A stretch of 53,344 nucleotides of DNA, from assembly GCA_002731275.1 (NCBI GenBank), contig PCBK01000074.1, positions 1 to 53,344 on the forward strand. The letters run 5' to 3'. The number at the start of each line of letters is the position of its first letter. Position 1 is the stretch's first letter. Made by a program: the position numbers and the translations under genes. The notes below the pieces were generated by a model. That model was not told the origin of the DNA, did not search any database, and was given only the letters and a program-made list of their open reading frames with translations. The DNA comes from Deltaproteobacteria bacterium. GTDB taxonomy: Bacteria; Myxococcota_C; UBA6777. Shown here one piece after another: positions 9,201-18,134 of this stretch.

Positions 9201-10553
9201 ACTATCATCGCGCCGACACCGCCAACACTAACAAGTATTGACCCTGGCGTTGGGTACAACAACAGAAAATATACAGTCACGCTCAAAGGAACTCGCTTTA
9301 GCAAGAGTTCACAGGTGTTGGTGGGTACAAAAGTCATCTCGACGATTACCTTCGTTTCAGCGACCGAGATCAAAGTTGAAGCGGATTTGAATGGTTTACC
9401 TCCCAGAAGTCTTGTGTCTTTCAAAGTACGCAATGTCGTGGCGGGTACAAACTACGACTCCAATGCTGTCGATCTGATCGTGTTGCCCCCTCCCACACCA
9501 CTCATCACGTACATCAGTCCGGGTTGGGTCCATACAGGTGGAAAACGAACTATAACACTCTACGGTACAGATCTGGATGCGACGTCGCAGTTGACCTTTA
9601 ATGGCAAAGCAGTCACCACGAAGAGCATCACGAAAACCTCGATTCAGGTTGAAGTCGACCTGACAGGTGTTGCGAAGGGTCAGTATGCGTTCCAGGCGGT
9701 CGCAGATGCGACGCGTAAGAGTAAGTTGGCTTACTTGGGTGTCGAACAAGCAGCCTCAGCCGAGGTTACGTATGTCAATCCAACAGGTGTAAACCACACG
9801 ACAAGCACAGTACCTGTTACAGTGTACGGCAAAAACTTCGATCCAAGCGCGACGGTTACTCTTGGAGGACTCTCTGTCAACGCGACGATCACAGCGACAA
9901 CGATCAAGTTCAGCATATCGTTCCCAGCGGCGTTATTCCCCAACGGACAACCTATCCCGCTGGTCATTACAAACCCTGGCGCAGCAGCGACGACGTTCAA
10001 CATGTACGCGATGGACGCAAGCCACCCAGCGATCGCATATGTGAGTCCCCGGACGGTAAATCCAAACACGTACACCTATGTATACGCATACGCAGGAACC
10101 TACAGCAAACAAAGCAGCAGTGACTTGTTGTACATCAACAATACGTCTTACAGCCGTAGGTACTACTCAACGTATATCCGGACGTACTATTCAAGTACTT
10201 ATCGAAGTCCCACAACCCCCGGAAAAGTGAAGGTTGAACTGCGTCGTGGTACAAATATCTCTAACCCAGTGTACTTCACAGTTGGTACCTCATCAGGCAA
10301 ACTCACGTACGCAGAGCCTGCATACGGTAAAGTTGGTCAGGCTGTCACATTGAAGGTCAAAGGCACAGGCTTTACGACAAGTCCAGCCGCACAACTGTTT
10401 ATTGATGGTGTAAAAGCCACAGGTTCGGTATCAGTCGCAAGCACACAGCTCCAGACCACGTTTACTCCCTCCAAAGCTGGTGTCATCGCCATCCACGTCC
10501 TCAACGGCGATGGTAAGAAGACCAAAACGGTCTACTTCAACGCATACCCCTGA
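6207..10553 (+). CDS. Giant surface lipoprotein with PKD and 13 IPT/TIG domains
   Basis: A 1448-residue lipoprotein. The ATG at 6207 sits 8 bases after AAGGAG, whereas the upstream GTG at 6198 overlaps that site. The lipobox is SLLAGC (Cys24). A small Cys module follows (CETSGDCLADQRCQRGKC), then two PKD-type beta domains (PVAEAGDDKTGKTKKRVDLD; ANAGSDQTVAVGATVNLDGS). The rest is a run of IPT/TIG immunoglobulin-like repeats. I count 13 by their opening pattern (for example LTQVDPAQGPAG, ITLLNPEFGKSG, ITYISPGWVHTG), each about 85-100 residues. Tyr, Ser and Thr are frequent in the last third. Expected location is the cell surface, anchored by lipid; adhesion is a reasonable inference. The hairpin repeat array follows within 90 bases of the stop. 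Confidence 0.88.
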   Translation: MLTHLRRNPWMYALLLTFSLLAGCGDPNTGTDAGDKTCETSGDCLADQRCQRGKCIAKEQNVAPVAEAGDDKTGKTKKRVDLDGSTSYDDDGDNLTYKWSFSSKPENSQATLEKADTPYPYFTPDVAGDYVVALVVNDSNFDSEEDTITITVEKGVNKLPEANAGSDQTVAVGATVNLDGSKSSDPDDDKLTFKWKFTPPTGSKAVLSDETAEKPTFDADIAGKYELELTVNDGEADCESPAKITVTAVENLDKVPVLTQVDPAQGPAGLSSFDIKLIGKDFADGAVLLFQNREVSTTFVSGTELTASVDLSGVTPGKYPMKVKNPNQKESSSVDFEVIDIPTPKITKLLPASAGQNAKFTIGVEGTGFVQGAKIYFTGTELVTKYISPTKLEGEMDLAGTQIGSYPMYVRNPGAKTSDPSNFTVTVPPPPPEITLLNPEFGKSGTKIDFTVFGKNYQGAKIIFDGKEIPTKNPTPGELQADPKLDLTGIAGGSYEVKVRNFDGSTSTPINFTVLDQYPTPNIATLSPAAGEVDSVITVTIAGRWIDKAATVLFNNKAAKSTTFVSDKEIKAEFDTTGLTANQDYPVAVENPGPNGTKRKSNTLLFKAKPLPPPSITSITSTPLHSESAGVITVKGIGFTPSTVVQISNNGTRSTSTTYCRLPTLQYTSASDQPTKFINSTTLEVTVAKLPKVTSTTYDYYGIRVRRGTQYSNIRCVYVNYYAPTAPRLTSISPVAIVQGSTSPTRITVSGSYFNTYSKIHFGGKEVKTVYSSSSRLYYDFDHSTAMPGVFDVQVVNSTGLKSAVFKFTLLKKGQPLISSVSPTSLYAGDKINVTLNGSGFDSKAVVHIDGKATTFTTTYKSPTQVVLESAVFTIAQKGAVALTVVNPGTPPVNSNPISVTVLLRTAPRLTTIYNRSLSNSTVNIEEGSTPELEFYGDYYRTGAQAELGKTNPKLFPCHYIYSDSRLKCHVDVSGLPRGTVDLRIMNPDGQYSPYKQMTIIAPTPPTLTSIDPGVGYNNRKYTVTLKGTRFSKSSQVLVGTKVISTITFVSATEIKVEADLNGLPPRSLVSFKVRNVVAGTNYDSNAVDLIVLPPPTPLITYISPGWVHTGGKRTITLYGTDLDATSQLTFNGKAVTTKSITKTSIQVEVDLTGVAKGQYAFQAVADATRKSKLAYLGVEQAASAEVTYVNPTGVNHTTSTVPVTVYGKNFDPSATVTLGGLSVNATITATTIKFSISFPAALFPNGQPIPLVITNPGAAATTFNMYAMDASHPAIAYVSPRTVNPNTYTYVYAYAGTYSKQSSSDLLYINNTSYSRRYYSTYIRTYYSSTYRSPTTPGKVKVELRRGTNISNPVYFTVGTSSGKLTYAEPAYGKVGQAVTLKVKGTGFTTSPAAQLFIDGVKATGSVSVASTQLQTTFTPSKAGVIAIHVLNGDGKKTKTVYFNAYP

Positions 10554-10639
10554 TTCCCCTTCCCCCCCTCCCTTCGCTCCTTTCCCCACTTGCCAATTTC
10601 TCTACAAACCCCAACAAAAACCAACCACGCTTTCTTACA

Positions 10640-10895
10640 AGGCAAGCGAAGCGCGGCAGTCCGCGCCGCAGGCGCAACACAGACGATGCGTGAGCATCAT
10701 GGGGTCTGGGGGCAACGACCCCAGGCGGGGGTGGGTAGCAAACCCACAATGGCAAGCGCAGCGCGCCAGTAAGGGCGAGTGGCAACTCGCCCTGCACCTA
10801 GTAAGTGGCCACTCGCCCTGCACCTAGTAAGTGGCAACTCGCCCTACTCCTAGCGAGTGGTAACTCGCCCTACTCCTAGCGAGTCGCAACCGCCC
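10640..10895. repeat. Hairpin-chain repeat array, copy 2
   Basis: The first 114 bases match copy 1 at 1558-1671 with few changes and in the same orientation to the upstream gene. The hairpin GTGGGT-AGCAA-ACCCAC is perfect here but uses a G-T pair in copy 1. The tail differs: four units of 26 bases (GTGGCAACTCGCCCTGCACC... and GTGGYAACTCGCCCTACTCC...) in place of 21-base units, keeping the ACTCGCCC/GGCGAGT hairpin core. No coding potential was recognised. Confidence 0.85.
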
Positions 10896-11125
10896 CCCAG
10901 CAGCCAGCTCTCTGGTGGCAACTCACCCATTCTCAAGTGACAGCTTGTCCTGAGAGTGCGATCCTCCCCAACATACATATCAATCATCCTCAAATCATCC
11001 TTTTGGATGATGTCTACTCAACCCCCTTCTCGTAGGATGATCACACATCAACGTGACACCCAATCCGCCAAGGACATCAGCCCAAACACAAGCGTGGATG
11101 ATGTGATCTTCGTCGAGGAGCACCT
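10896..11125. promoter_or_regulatory. Leader of NHL lipoprotein gene with inverted repeat
   Basis: A perfect 7-bp inverted repeat ATCATCC-TTTT-GGATGAT lies at 10994-11011, with further partial GGATGAT copies near 11034 and 11095. The clustering suggests an operator or a folded leader for the gene at 11126. No promoter hexamers could be placed with confidence. Confidence 0.35.
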
Positions 11126-12829
11126 ATGTACCCAATCCGTACGATTCTGCTATCCCTGGTTGTAGGGAGCCTGCTTATTCTCCAACAACAAGCCTGTGGC
11201 CCTACAGTCACGTGCAAGACCGAAACAATCAGCGACAACACAATCGATCCTTCGGGGAGTCCATGCACTCTCAAATGCGAATGCAACAATCTCAAATTCC
11301 GAGGAAATTGCGTCGATGGAACATGCTTCGCTGTCGCACGTGAAACCTGCCAAACCAAAGGCGCTGAACGTACATGTCGCATCGAAGAAGGCATGGGTGG
11401 CGAATGTAGACAAGGTATCCAGATATGCCAACCTTCTTACCTCTCCGCTCGCAGTTGGGGAGATTGTGAACCCAATTGCTCTGCGTGCACACCCAACACC
11501 TCGGAACCCTGTTACAACGGTCCCCCCGGAACCCTCAATGAAGGTCGATGTGTTGCAGGCATTCGGACCTGTTCCGCGAGTGGAGTCAAAGGCATCTGTG
11601 AAGGACAAAAATCCCCAACCCCCGAAGTGTGCAACGGAAAAGATGATGACTGCGATGGAGTCGTCGATGACAACTGCACACAAAGTGACGAGACCACACA
11701 AAACGAACCCGCACAAACCGAGACCATCACAGACGAGACAACACAGCCCGACGCAGGAAGCGAAAACGCACCCGAAACAACCCCAGCAGAGTGCACACCA
11801 AGCATCGAAACGTGTAACGGAAAAGATGACAATTGCAACGGACAAATCGACGAAGGACTCAGCTGCGCGAAGACATGGACTGTCACGACGTTCGCAGGGA
11901 GTACACAAGGATACAAAGACGGCAAAGGCACGCAAGCACAATTCGACAATCCATACGATCTCGTCTTCGACAAACAGGGCCAGCTCTACATGACAGACAG
12001 CAACAACACCAGAATCCGCAAGATCGATAAAGATGGAAATGTCACGACATATACAGGTTCACAAAGTGGATACAAAGATGGCCCACTCACACAAGCGCTC
12101 TTTGAAGGCCCCAAACATCTATTCATCGACTCCATGGGACAATTCTACCTGAGTGATCAAGAACGTATCCGAACCATCAACACTTCCGAAGTCATCACGA
12201 CGCTCACAGGCAGCACACAAGGGTACAAAGATGGCCCCATCGCACAAGCACTGTTCAACGACCCACAGGGGATCGCGCTAGACAACAAAGGCAACCTCTA
12301 CATCGCCGACAGCACCAACCACCGTATCCGAAAACTCGACACTTCAGGAAACGTCACGACATTCGCAGGGAGCACACAAGGATACAAGGACGGCAAAGGC
12401 ACACAAGCCCAATTCGACAATCCACACGACCTCGTCTTCGACAAACAGGGCCATCTCTACGTGACAGACAGCAGCAATGCCAGAATCCGAAAGATCGATA
12501 AGGATGGAAATGTCACGACTTACGCCGGAAATGCCCAGAGAGGTGACTTTGATGGACAGGGAACGCAAGCCCGCTTTGTCTATCCACACGGACTGACAAT
12601 CGACGCAGGTGGCAATCTCTATGTCACTGACCTCAGCGGACATCGTATCCGAAAAATCGACGCCAACGCCTACGTCTCGACAGTAGCAGGTAGCACACAG
12701 GGATTCAAAGACGCAGAAGCGACACAAGCCCAGTTTTACGCACCGAGAGGAATAACCATCGACACACAAGGAAACCTCTATGTTGTCGATGGACTCAATC
12801 ACCGCATCCGAAAAATCACCGCCCAGTAA
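11126..12829 (+). CDS. NHL-repeat lipoprotein with CNGKDDDCDG motifs
   Basis: A 567-residue exported protein preceded by GAGGAG. The N-terminal signal ends QQQACG, an imperfect lipobox. A Cys-rich region (about 24-130) follows, then two MopE-type acidic motifs CNGKDDDCDGVVDD and CNGKDDNCNGQIDE, common in myxobacterial surface proteins and able to bind metal in MopE-type proteins. A Thr/Glu-rich linker separates them. The C-terminal 310 residues are six NHL blades of about 52 residues (VTTFAGSTQGYKDG... LYVTDSSNARIRKID), enough for a closed six-bladed propeller. Blades 1 and 4 are nearly identical in protein and DNA with a 471-base offset (11882 and 12353), so a three-blade block was duplicated. 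It is probably a surface-anchored binding protein. The next gene starts 94 bases on. Confidence 0.88.
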   Translation: MYPIRTILLSLVVGSLLILQQQACGPTVTCKTETISDNTIDPSGSPCTLKCECNNLKFRGNCVDGTCFAVARETCQTKGAERTCRIEEGMGGECRQGIQICQPSYLSARSWGDCEPNCSACTPNTSEPCYNGPPGTLNEGRCVAGIRTCSASGVKGICEGQKSPTPEVCNGKDDDCDGVVDDNCTQSDETTQNEPAQTETITDETTQPDAGSENAPETTPAECTPSIETCNGKDDNCNGQIDEGLSCAKTWTVTTFAGSTQGYKDGKGTQAQFDNPYDLVFDKQGQLYMTDSNNTRIRKIDKDGNVTTYTGSQSGYKDGPLTQALFEGPKHLFIDSMGQFYLSDQERIRTINTSEVITTLTGSTQGYKDGPIAQALFNDPQGIALDNKGNLYIADSTNHRIRKLDTSGNVTTFAGSTQGYKDGKGTQAQFDNPHDLVFDKQGHLYVTDSSNARIRKIDKDGNVTTYAGNAQRGDFDGQGTQARFVYPHGLTIDAGGNLYVTDLSGHRIRKIDANAYVSTVAGSTQGFKDAEATQAQFYAPRGITIDTQGNLYVVDGLNHRIRKITAQ

Positions 12830-12923
12830 TAAACGACGCTCAAACAAACAAGTGAAACAACGGTCACGATGAATATTCACTCACGCGACCGATTCCCACC
12901 AACACTCATAGGAGATCTGTACA

Positions 12924-14627
12924 ATGAGAACGATCCTCGTAACTTTGCTCACACTGAGCATCACTGTAAGCGCTGCCCATGCACGCTCATACCCGCAAAC
13001 ACAAACGTGGAAAAAGCACATGGTGACCGCAAAGTCCGAATGTGCAAGTATGAGACAGTGCATCGCCAAGTACCACAAACCCGTCAAACGCACCAAACAA
13101 ATCCTCACCCTCGTCCACCGCACAGCCCAATCCCTGAAAAAACTCGACAAGACATTGCGTGTCACAATCACTGCGCTAACAGCGCTCAAAAATGCCCCAA
13201 AGATTGGACCCGCAGTGACAAAAGTTGTCATCGCGCTGAAAAAAATCCATGGCCCGATCCAAACGGCGAGCGCAAAAATGTCCCAACTCGACGCACGACT
13301 TAAACCTGTACGGAACGTCGTGGGAAAAACCTCAAAGGCCATGAAGCTAGCGATCCAATACCTCAAACGCGCCGAAAAAGTTCTCGCCGTGACACACAAA
13401 ACAGTCCAACAAGTCGAACGTTGCTTGCGCTCGATGTCCGCCTCACAACAAAATACATGGGGTCCCAAACTCGAACGAACAGCACGCACACAAAACACAC
13501 TCTACCCCCATTTTCACAACGCCGCTGTCTACCTCCAAAAACCCTGTCACATCTCCTTCTTCAATCCTGCGAGCTTTATCAATGTCTTCAACCCACTCGA
13601 CAATATCGCAGGGAGCCTCGGAAAGCTCGAAGGATACTTCAAAAAACTCGACCCCTTCACGAGCAAAATCAACCAAACCCTCAACATTCGCGTCATCGTC
13701 CCTCCCGGACTCGTCGCGATCGGCAATGTGTCAAACCTCCCACACAGCGCCCAAAGGCGTATCAGAATGTTTCAAGCGGGAATCAATGGATACAACAGCA
13801 AAATCAGAAGAAAATATAGAGAAATCAAAAAAATGGGGAGAATGATTGGTTCAAAACGATTTGTCAAACGCTGTATCCTCAGGCCGAGTAAGTGCCTCAA
13901 AATTTACAGCGTCAAAAAGCTCAGAAGCTGTGTGAGAAAATTTGGACGATGCAAGAGAAGATTGCGAAGCAAAATCAAGAACAGATACAAAGACATCAAT
14001 CAATACAGAGGCCAGATCTCCAACCTCCAACGAGCCATCCAACAAACCATCAGACAATACTCAGTCGTTTACACGATCGGCCAAATCATCCGTGGTGTCG
14101 ACAAACAATCACAAAAAGTCAAAGACTACCTCAAAAAACAAGCCGAAAAGGTGCTCGGAAAATACATGAGTTACCTGCAGCTCCCAGTCCCACAACTCCC
14201 AGGCCTTCAACAGCTCAGAGCGATGTACAACATCAAAACAAACATCATCAACGGACATGTGACTGGACTGAACAAGCTCACCAACTTAAACGCGCACTTT
14301 ACCTATATCAACAGATTTGCGCTCAATACACGCATCAACCTCAGCTCCATCACCAAGATCTGCAGCGCCAAACCCCAACCCAACCGCCAACCCGTCGCGC
14401 TTCTCTATGAACACTACAACTTCAAAGGTCGCGTATACAAACTCTACAAAAATACCCCGGCCCTCACAGGTTGGTGGAATGACAAGATCTCCTCGATCCG
14501 CATACTCCGAGGTCGTATCCTTTTGTACGAACACTACAACTATCGAGGAAGGTCTGCCTTCATCAGCACGAGCAAAAATATCACGGGTTGGTGGAACGAT
14601 AAAACATCGTCAATTCAGATCCGATAA
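12924..14627 (+). CDS. Secreted basic helical protein with C-terminal beta/gamma-crystallin domain
   Basis: A 567-residue protein with a cleavable signal peptide (LVTLLTLSITVSAAHA) and AGGAG upstream. Residues 25-480 are Lys/Arg-rich and mostly helical in appearance, with no family I recognise. The last 82 residues (486-567) form one beta/gamma-crystallin domain with two Greek-key motifs. Each starts LLYEHYNFKGR or LLYEHYNYRGR and ends with the calcium-clamp signature NDKISS or NDKTSS after TGWW. In this family the (N/D)(N/D)xx(S/T)S residues bind Ca2+, so calcium-dependent folding outside the cell is expected. It follows the NHL lipoprotein on the same strand. Confidence 0.82.
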   Translation: MRTILVTLLTLSITVSAAHARSYPQTQTWKKHMVTAKSECASMRQCIAKYHKPVKRTKQILTLVHRTAQSLKKLDKTLRVTITALTALKNAPKIGPAVTKVVIALKKIHGPIQTASAKMSQLDARLKPVRNVVGKTSKAMKLAIQYLKRAEKVLAVTHKTVQQVERCLRSMSASQQNTWGPKLERTARTQNTLYPHFHNAAVYLQKPCHISFFNPASFINVFNPLDNIAGSLGKLEGYFKKLDPFTSKINQTLNIRVIVPPGLVAIGNVSNLPHSAQRRIRMFQAGINGYNSKIRRKYREIKKMGRMIGSKRFVKRCILRPSKCLKIYSVKKLRSCVRKFGRCKRRLRSKIKNRYKDINQYRGQISNLQRAIQQTIRQYSVVYTIGQIIRGVDKQSQKVKDYLKKQAEKVLGKYMSYLQLPVPQLPGLQQLRAMYNIKTNIINGHVTGLNKLTNLNAHFTYINRFALNTRINLSSITKICSAKPQPNRQPVALLYEHYNFKGRVYKLYKNTPALTGWWNDKISSIRILRGRILLYEHYNYRGRSAFISTSKNITGWWNDKTSSIQIR

Positions 14628-14782
14628 TCCAGACTATCCACCTGTCTCAAAAAGGAACGTGTGGATAAGGGTCTTGTAGACAATGTCCCAAAGGACAAAG
14701 AGTGGACGTTTTTAGTGAGGGAGTGATTGTGGGGACAGGGTGGGAACATCACGGGGGGAAAACAGACAGCTTCATCAAATCA
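14628..14782. other. Convergent intergenic region with small hairpins
   Basis: Short inverted repeats occur at 14684-14697 (TGTCC-CAAA-GGACA), plus an ATCCAC/GTGGAT pair just upstream. They lie between convergent genes and may act in termination, though no clear T run follows. Confidence 0.3.
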
Positions 14783-17701
14783 TCAGGGAGGAGGAATACA
14801 CAGCGCACGGTAGGACACTTCGATGAGTGCTCCGGCGGCAGGGACTTGGCCCTTTGCAAAGGTGATGCTGTTGGTCACACCATCATATGTCCAACCATTT
14901 TGTGGATCTTTGGGGATGGAGACGCCGTTGACTTTGACCGTGATACTCGAAGGATCAGCAGGTCGACTCAAGAAGAACTGTGAACGATACCCAAAGGTCA
15001 CAGCCCCCAATTGGCTGAGTGTTTGCCCCCAGTTGGCCGTTGTGATGGTCTCATAGATACCACGTAGTTGTCTCGCGACTTCACCATACCGACACTTGCC
15101 TGCTTGTTGACAAGTCGCCTTGGGTTGGTAACCAATCGCCGACGCACGAAGCTTGTCGGGGTTGCGGATACCTTTGAGGCTCTTCAAGAAGTTGATATAG
15201 AATGCGACAGGCTGCTGTGAGTAATCCTTCTCATCGGAGACATAGATAACAGACAGCGAAGCATTTTGACGGTAGAAGCCAGCATTACATTTGTTGAGGT
15301 TGGTGGACAACGCGAGGTAGGAAGTTTGCAAGCCTCTCTCAGAGGCCGAACCACTCGTCCCAACCTTGATGTTATTGGAGAAAACAGTCTCCAGGTTGGG
15401 GGTTGTGTTGGTCAAAATCTTCGGTGTCCCACGCAAACAAGTCCCCTTTGAGACATCTGTTGTGATGATACCGATGTGGAAGTTAACCTGAAGTGTGGCT
15501 GCCCACTTGATGAATGACTTGAAGTTGTTCGCCATGTTGGTCTGGTCACCAGCCATCGAACAAGAGTCATCAATAACAAACAGGATATCGATATCAGGCT
15601 TTTGTTGCTGGCGGAAAATATCCTTCTGATTGTCCGTCGTCACCCCTTGTCCACGCAAGGAGATCAACACAGGAGACTGACCTGCGACGTTGTTGGCGAT
15701 CTCAAGCGTGCCGATATCCGTCCCCTGGTTTTTTGGAGCGTAGATCAAATCGATGGAGATAGCCTGACCATACGCGACATTGACAGGTGTGTTTGGAGCT
15801 TGTTTGAAGTAGAACTCCTTCAAGGGTTGATTTGTATTTGCGCCAAACTTGATGCCTGTGACTTTCGCTGTCGCCGTACAGATGTTGAAGAGGTCGAGCT
15901 TCTCATTGGGACTACTACAGTTGATCTTGACACTACCAAAGTCGACTGGATCAGGCAGCGCTTCGAGGCAGAGTTTACCCGTTGTCCCGACGAGTGGAAC
16001 CTCAATCAACGCAGCTTTGGGGTCGTTGGACTTGATCAAGAATTTTCCTTGGTATGCGGTCCCAGCCTTGGGTGTGTAGTTGATGTCGATACGCAAGGTC
16101 TGACCAGTGGGCAACACCTCTCCCCCTGCGTTGAGGCTTGTCGCGATCGCAAACACAGTCGAGGGGTTGGGGTTGATGTTTGCATCACGCAGAACACATT
16201 GTCCCCAGCCAGCGTTTGTAATCTGGATACTGCGACTTCTCGAACGACCTGTTCCAACGAAGCCAAATGCCACACTCGCAGGTTGGATCTTAAGCTCACA
16301 CTCACGTGAACCTTGCAACGAAGAGGTCAGAGGGACTTCGACTTTGGGATCACCGGGAGCATCAAGCTCGATCACAAGTGTACCTTTTCCGGTTCCACCT
16401 GCGGGCTTAAAGAGCACTGAAAATTCGAGTTTTTGGTTGGGTGCGATGGTTGTCGCAGCGGGTGGTGGTGCGCCAAAGGTAAATTCTTTGCTAGAGGTTG
16501 CTGAGAAGCCTGCTTGCTTGAATTTACAGGGTTGATTACCTCTGTTGGTCGCGAGGACCTTTTTGGTGCTTGGTGCGACAAAGTGAAGTTGTGCAGGAAC
16601 GGGTGTCAAGACACATCCTTCACCTTTGGCTTCCAGTTTCACATTCGCGAAGGGTGTGTCTGGATCGTTGCTAGCGACCTTTACCAGTCCTGCGTCATTT
16701 TGCAGGTCAGAGGATTTGTAGAGGACTTCGATTTTCTCCTCTCCGCCGGGCTTGATGATCAAGGGGAAAGTCGGAAGTGTCGGCATTGAGAAGTCTTTAC
16801 TGGTCGTTGCATCGAGTGTAATGCCAGTGACCTCAAGCTCCGTCCCACCCTGGTTTTTGATGGTGAAGGATTTGGTCTCTTGTCCCCCGACCTGCGCACC
16901 AAAGGACAACAAGGTAGGCTCAACGACAATATCAGGTGCCGCCATTTTACCGACGATACGAACTTCGTACCGACTGCTATCTCTGGTGTTGTTGATGACA
17001 TAGAGGATGTCATCGATCTTGGGTGTTTTGGGGGAGTATTTGACTTTGATTTCGACGGACTCGTTGGGAGCAATCGTAACAGGGAGGCTTAAGTTGTGGA
17101 CAACTTCAAGTTCGTTTTCTTTGTTGTTTTTGAACTCAAAAGCACTGACTTCAAGATCAGCCTGCCCTCGGTTTTCGATGGTAACGGTCTTTTCAGCGCC
17201 GTCTTCAGGCTTCACATCGCCAAAGTCGACGGGGTTGGGCGTGACGGAGATATCTGCGGTGACTTCGGAAGAGCGAAGTTTAACCTTTGTCAGTCCTTCG
17301 CTATTGTCGACGTTTGAAGCATCGCTAATAATCCGAACATGCCCTTCTGCGACACCAGCCTCTGTTGGTTTGTAGAGGATGCTGAGAGAGATCTTCTCGC
17401 CAGGCTGCAATTCCAAAGGAAGATCCTTTTTGGTTTGCAGTGAGTAGGCACTACTTACCTCGTTCACGACTTTCAGTTCGGTGATGGTCAGTGGGCTTTG
17501 CCCGATGTTTTCGATCTCAGTCTTGCGAGAGGCAGACTCACCAACAGCGATTGCAGCGTAGATAAGGGTTGGTGGAGAGACGCTGATTTTTGCCGTCCTT
17601 CCAACCCCACCGGGATCCGTACAATCGCAACCGCCCCCAACAGTGACCGCTGTAAACGCGATCACCACAAGGGCAAACCAGATGTTCCATCTTCTTTTCA
17701 T
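14783..17701 (-). CDS. Lipoprotein with HYDIN/ASH-like repeats and C-terminal vWA domain
   Basis: A 972-residue protein; the start follows AGAAGGAAG. The signal ends VGGGC, a plausible lipobox. About 650 residues then consist of repeated 100-residue 'choice-of-anchor D'/ASH-HYDIN-like beta domains, each with blocks like ISVTPNPVDFGDVKPEDGAE and KTVTIENRGQADLEV. Near residue 703 a von Willebrand A-type domain begins (DIDILFVIDDSCSM). It has an intact MIDAS DxSxS (Asp711, Ser713, Ser715), so metal-dependent ligand binding is likely. The end has paired Cys. It is surface-anchored by inference. It is divergent from the HNH gene and convergent with the crystallin gene. Confidence 0.83.
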   Translation of the reverse strand: MKRRWNIWFALVVIAFTAVTVGGGCDCTDPGGVGRTAKISVSPPTLIYAAIAVGESASRKTEIENIGQSPLTITELKVVNEVSSAYSLQTKKDLPLELQPGEKISLSILYKPTEAGVAEGHVRIISDASNVDNSEGLTKVKLRSSEVTADISVTPNPVDFGDVKPEDGAEKTVTIENRGQADLEVSAFEFKNNKENELEVVHNLSLPVTIAPNESVEIKVKYSPKTPKIDDILYVINNTRDSSRYEVRIVGKMAAPDIVVEPTLLSFGAQVGGQETKSFTIKNQGGTELEVTGITLDATTSKDFSMPTLPTFPLIIKPGGEEKIEVLYKSSDLQNDAGLVKVASNDPDTPFANVKLEAKGEGCVLTPVPAQLHFVAPSTKKVLATNRGNQPCKFKQAGFSATSSKEFTFGAPPPAATTIAPNQKLEFSVLFKPAGGTGKGTLVIELDAPGDPKVEVPLTSSLQGSRECELKIQPASVAFGFVGTGRSRSRSIQITNAGWGQCVLRDANINPNPSTVFAIATSLNAGGEVLPTGQTLRIDINYTPKAGTAYQGKFLIKSNDPKAALIEVPLVGTTGKLCLEALPDPVDFGSVKINCSSPNEKLDLFNICTATAKVTGIKFGANTNQPLKEFYFKQAPNTPVNVAYGQAISIDLIYAPKNQGTDIGTLEIANNVAGQSPVLISLRGQGVTTDNQKDIFRQQQKPDIDILFVIDDSCSMAGDQTNMANNFKSFIKWAATLQVNFHIGIITTDVSKGTCLRGTPKILTNTTPNLETVFSNNIKVGTSGSASERGLQTSYLALSTNLNKCNAGFYRQNASLSVIYVSDEKDYSQQPVAFYINFLKSLKGIRNPDKLRASAIGYQPKATCQQAGKCRYGEVARQLRGIYETITTANWGQTLSQLGAVTFGYRSQFFLSRPADPSSITVKVNGVSIPKDPQNGWTYDGVTNSITFAKGQVPAAGALIEVSYRALCIPPP

Positions 17702-18134
17702 GCGATGCTTCCTTCTGTTACAGGCTCAAAGAATGCCAGAGGTCACATACCCGTGGGATGTATGTGATTCCACTCATTCGTACAATTTCATCCAGGCTCA
17801 AAAACGTGTAAAACTCTTGTTTGGACAAAACATTTTTGGATGCTAGAGTATAGACAATCCAAAACAAATTGTCCAGTCCAATGAACACGATTCACTAGAA
17901 ACTCCGCTCGTCATCCAAAACATATATCGTCTACTTTACCAACACATCAATTCACACAAAAGTTTGAACTTTTCTTCTGTAAGTCTCGTAAGACATATCA
18001 ACTTCACAACGAAACGCAGAACGCCATCCCTATAGGGACGTTGGTGAACGCAGATCGTGTGAAAGAAAATTCCAGAAAACTCACCAACCAAAACAACCAA
18101 AAACAATCCACCTTGACACTAGCGGGAGGAAGAC
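17702..18134. other. Divergent intergenic region, AT-rich
   Basis: About 430 bases between the vWA lipoprotein and the HNH gene. It is AT-rich with a 10-base palindrome CCCTATAGGG near 18028. It probably holds two promoters. No RNA or repeat was recognised. Confidence 0.45.

Noticed and set aside
1743-10895. CRISPR array
   Set aside because: Units of 21 or 26 bases are self-complementary with short near-identical gaps, and there are no cas genes.
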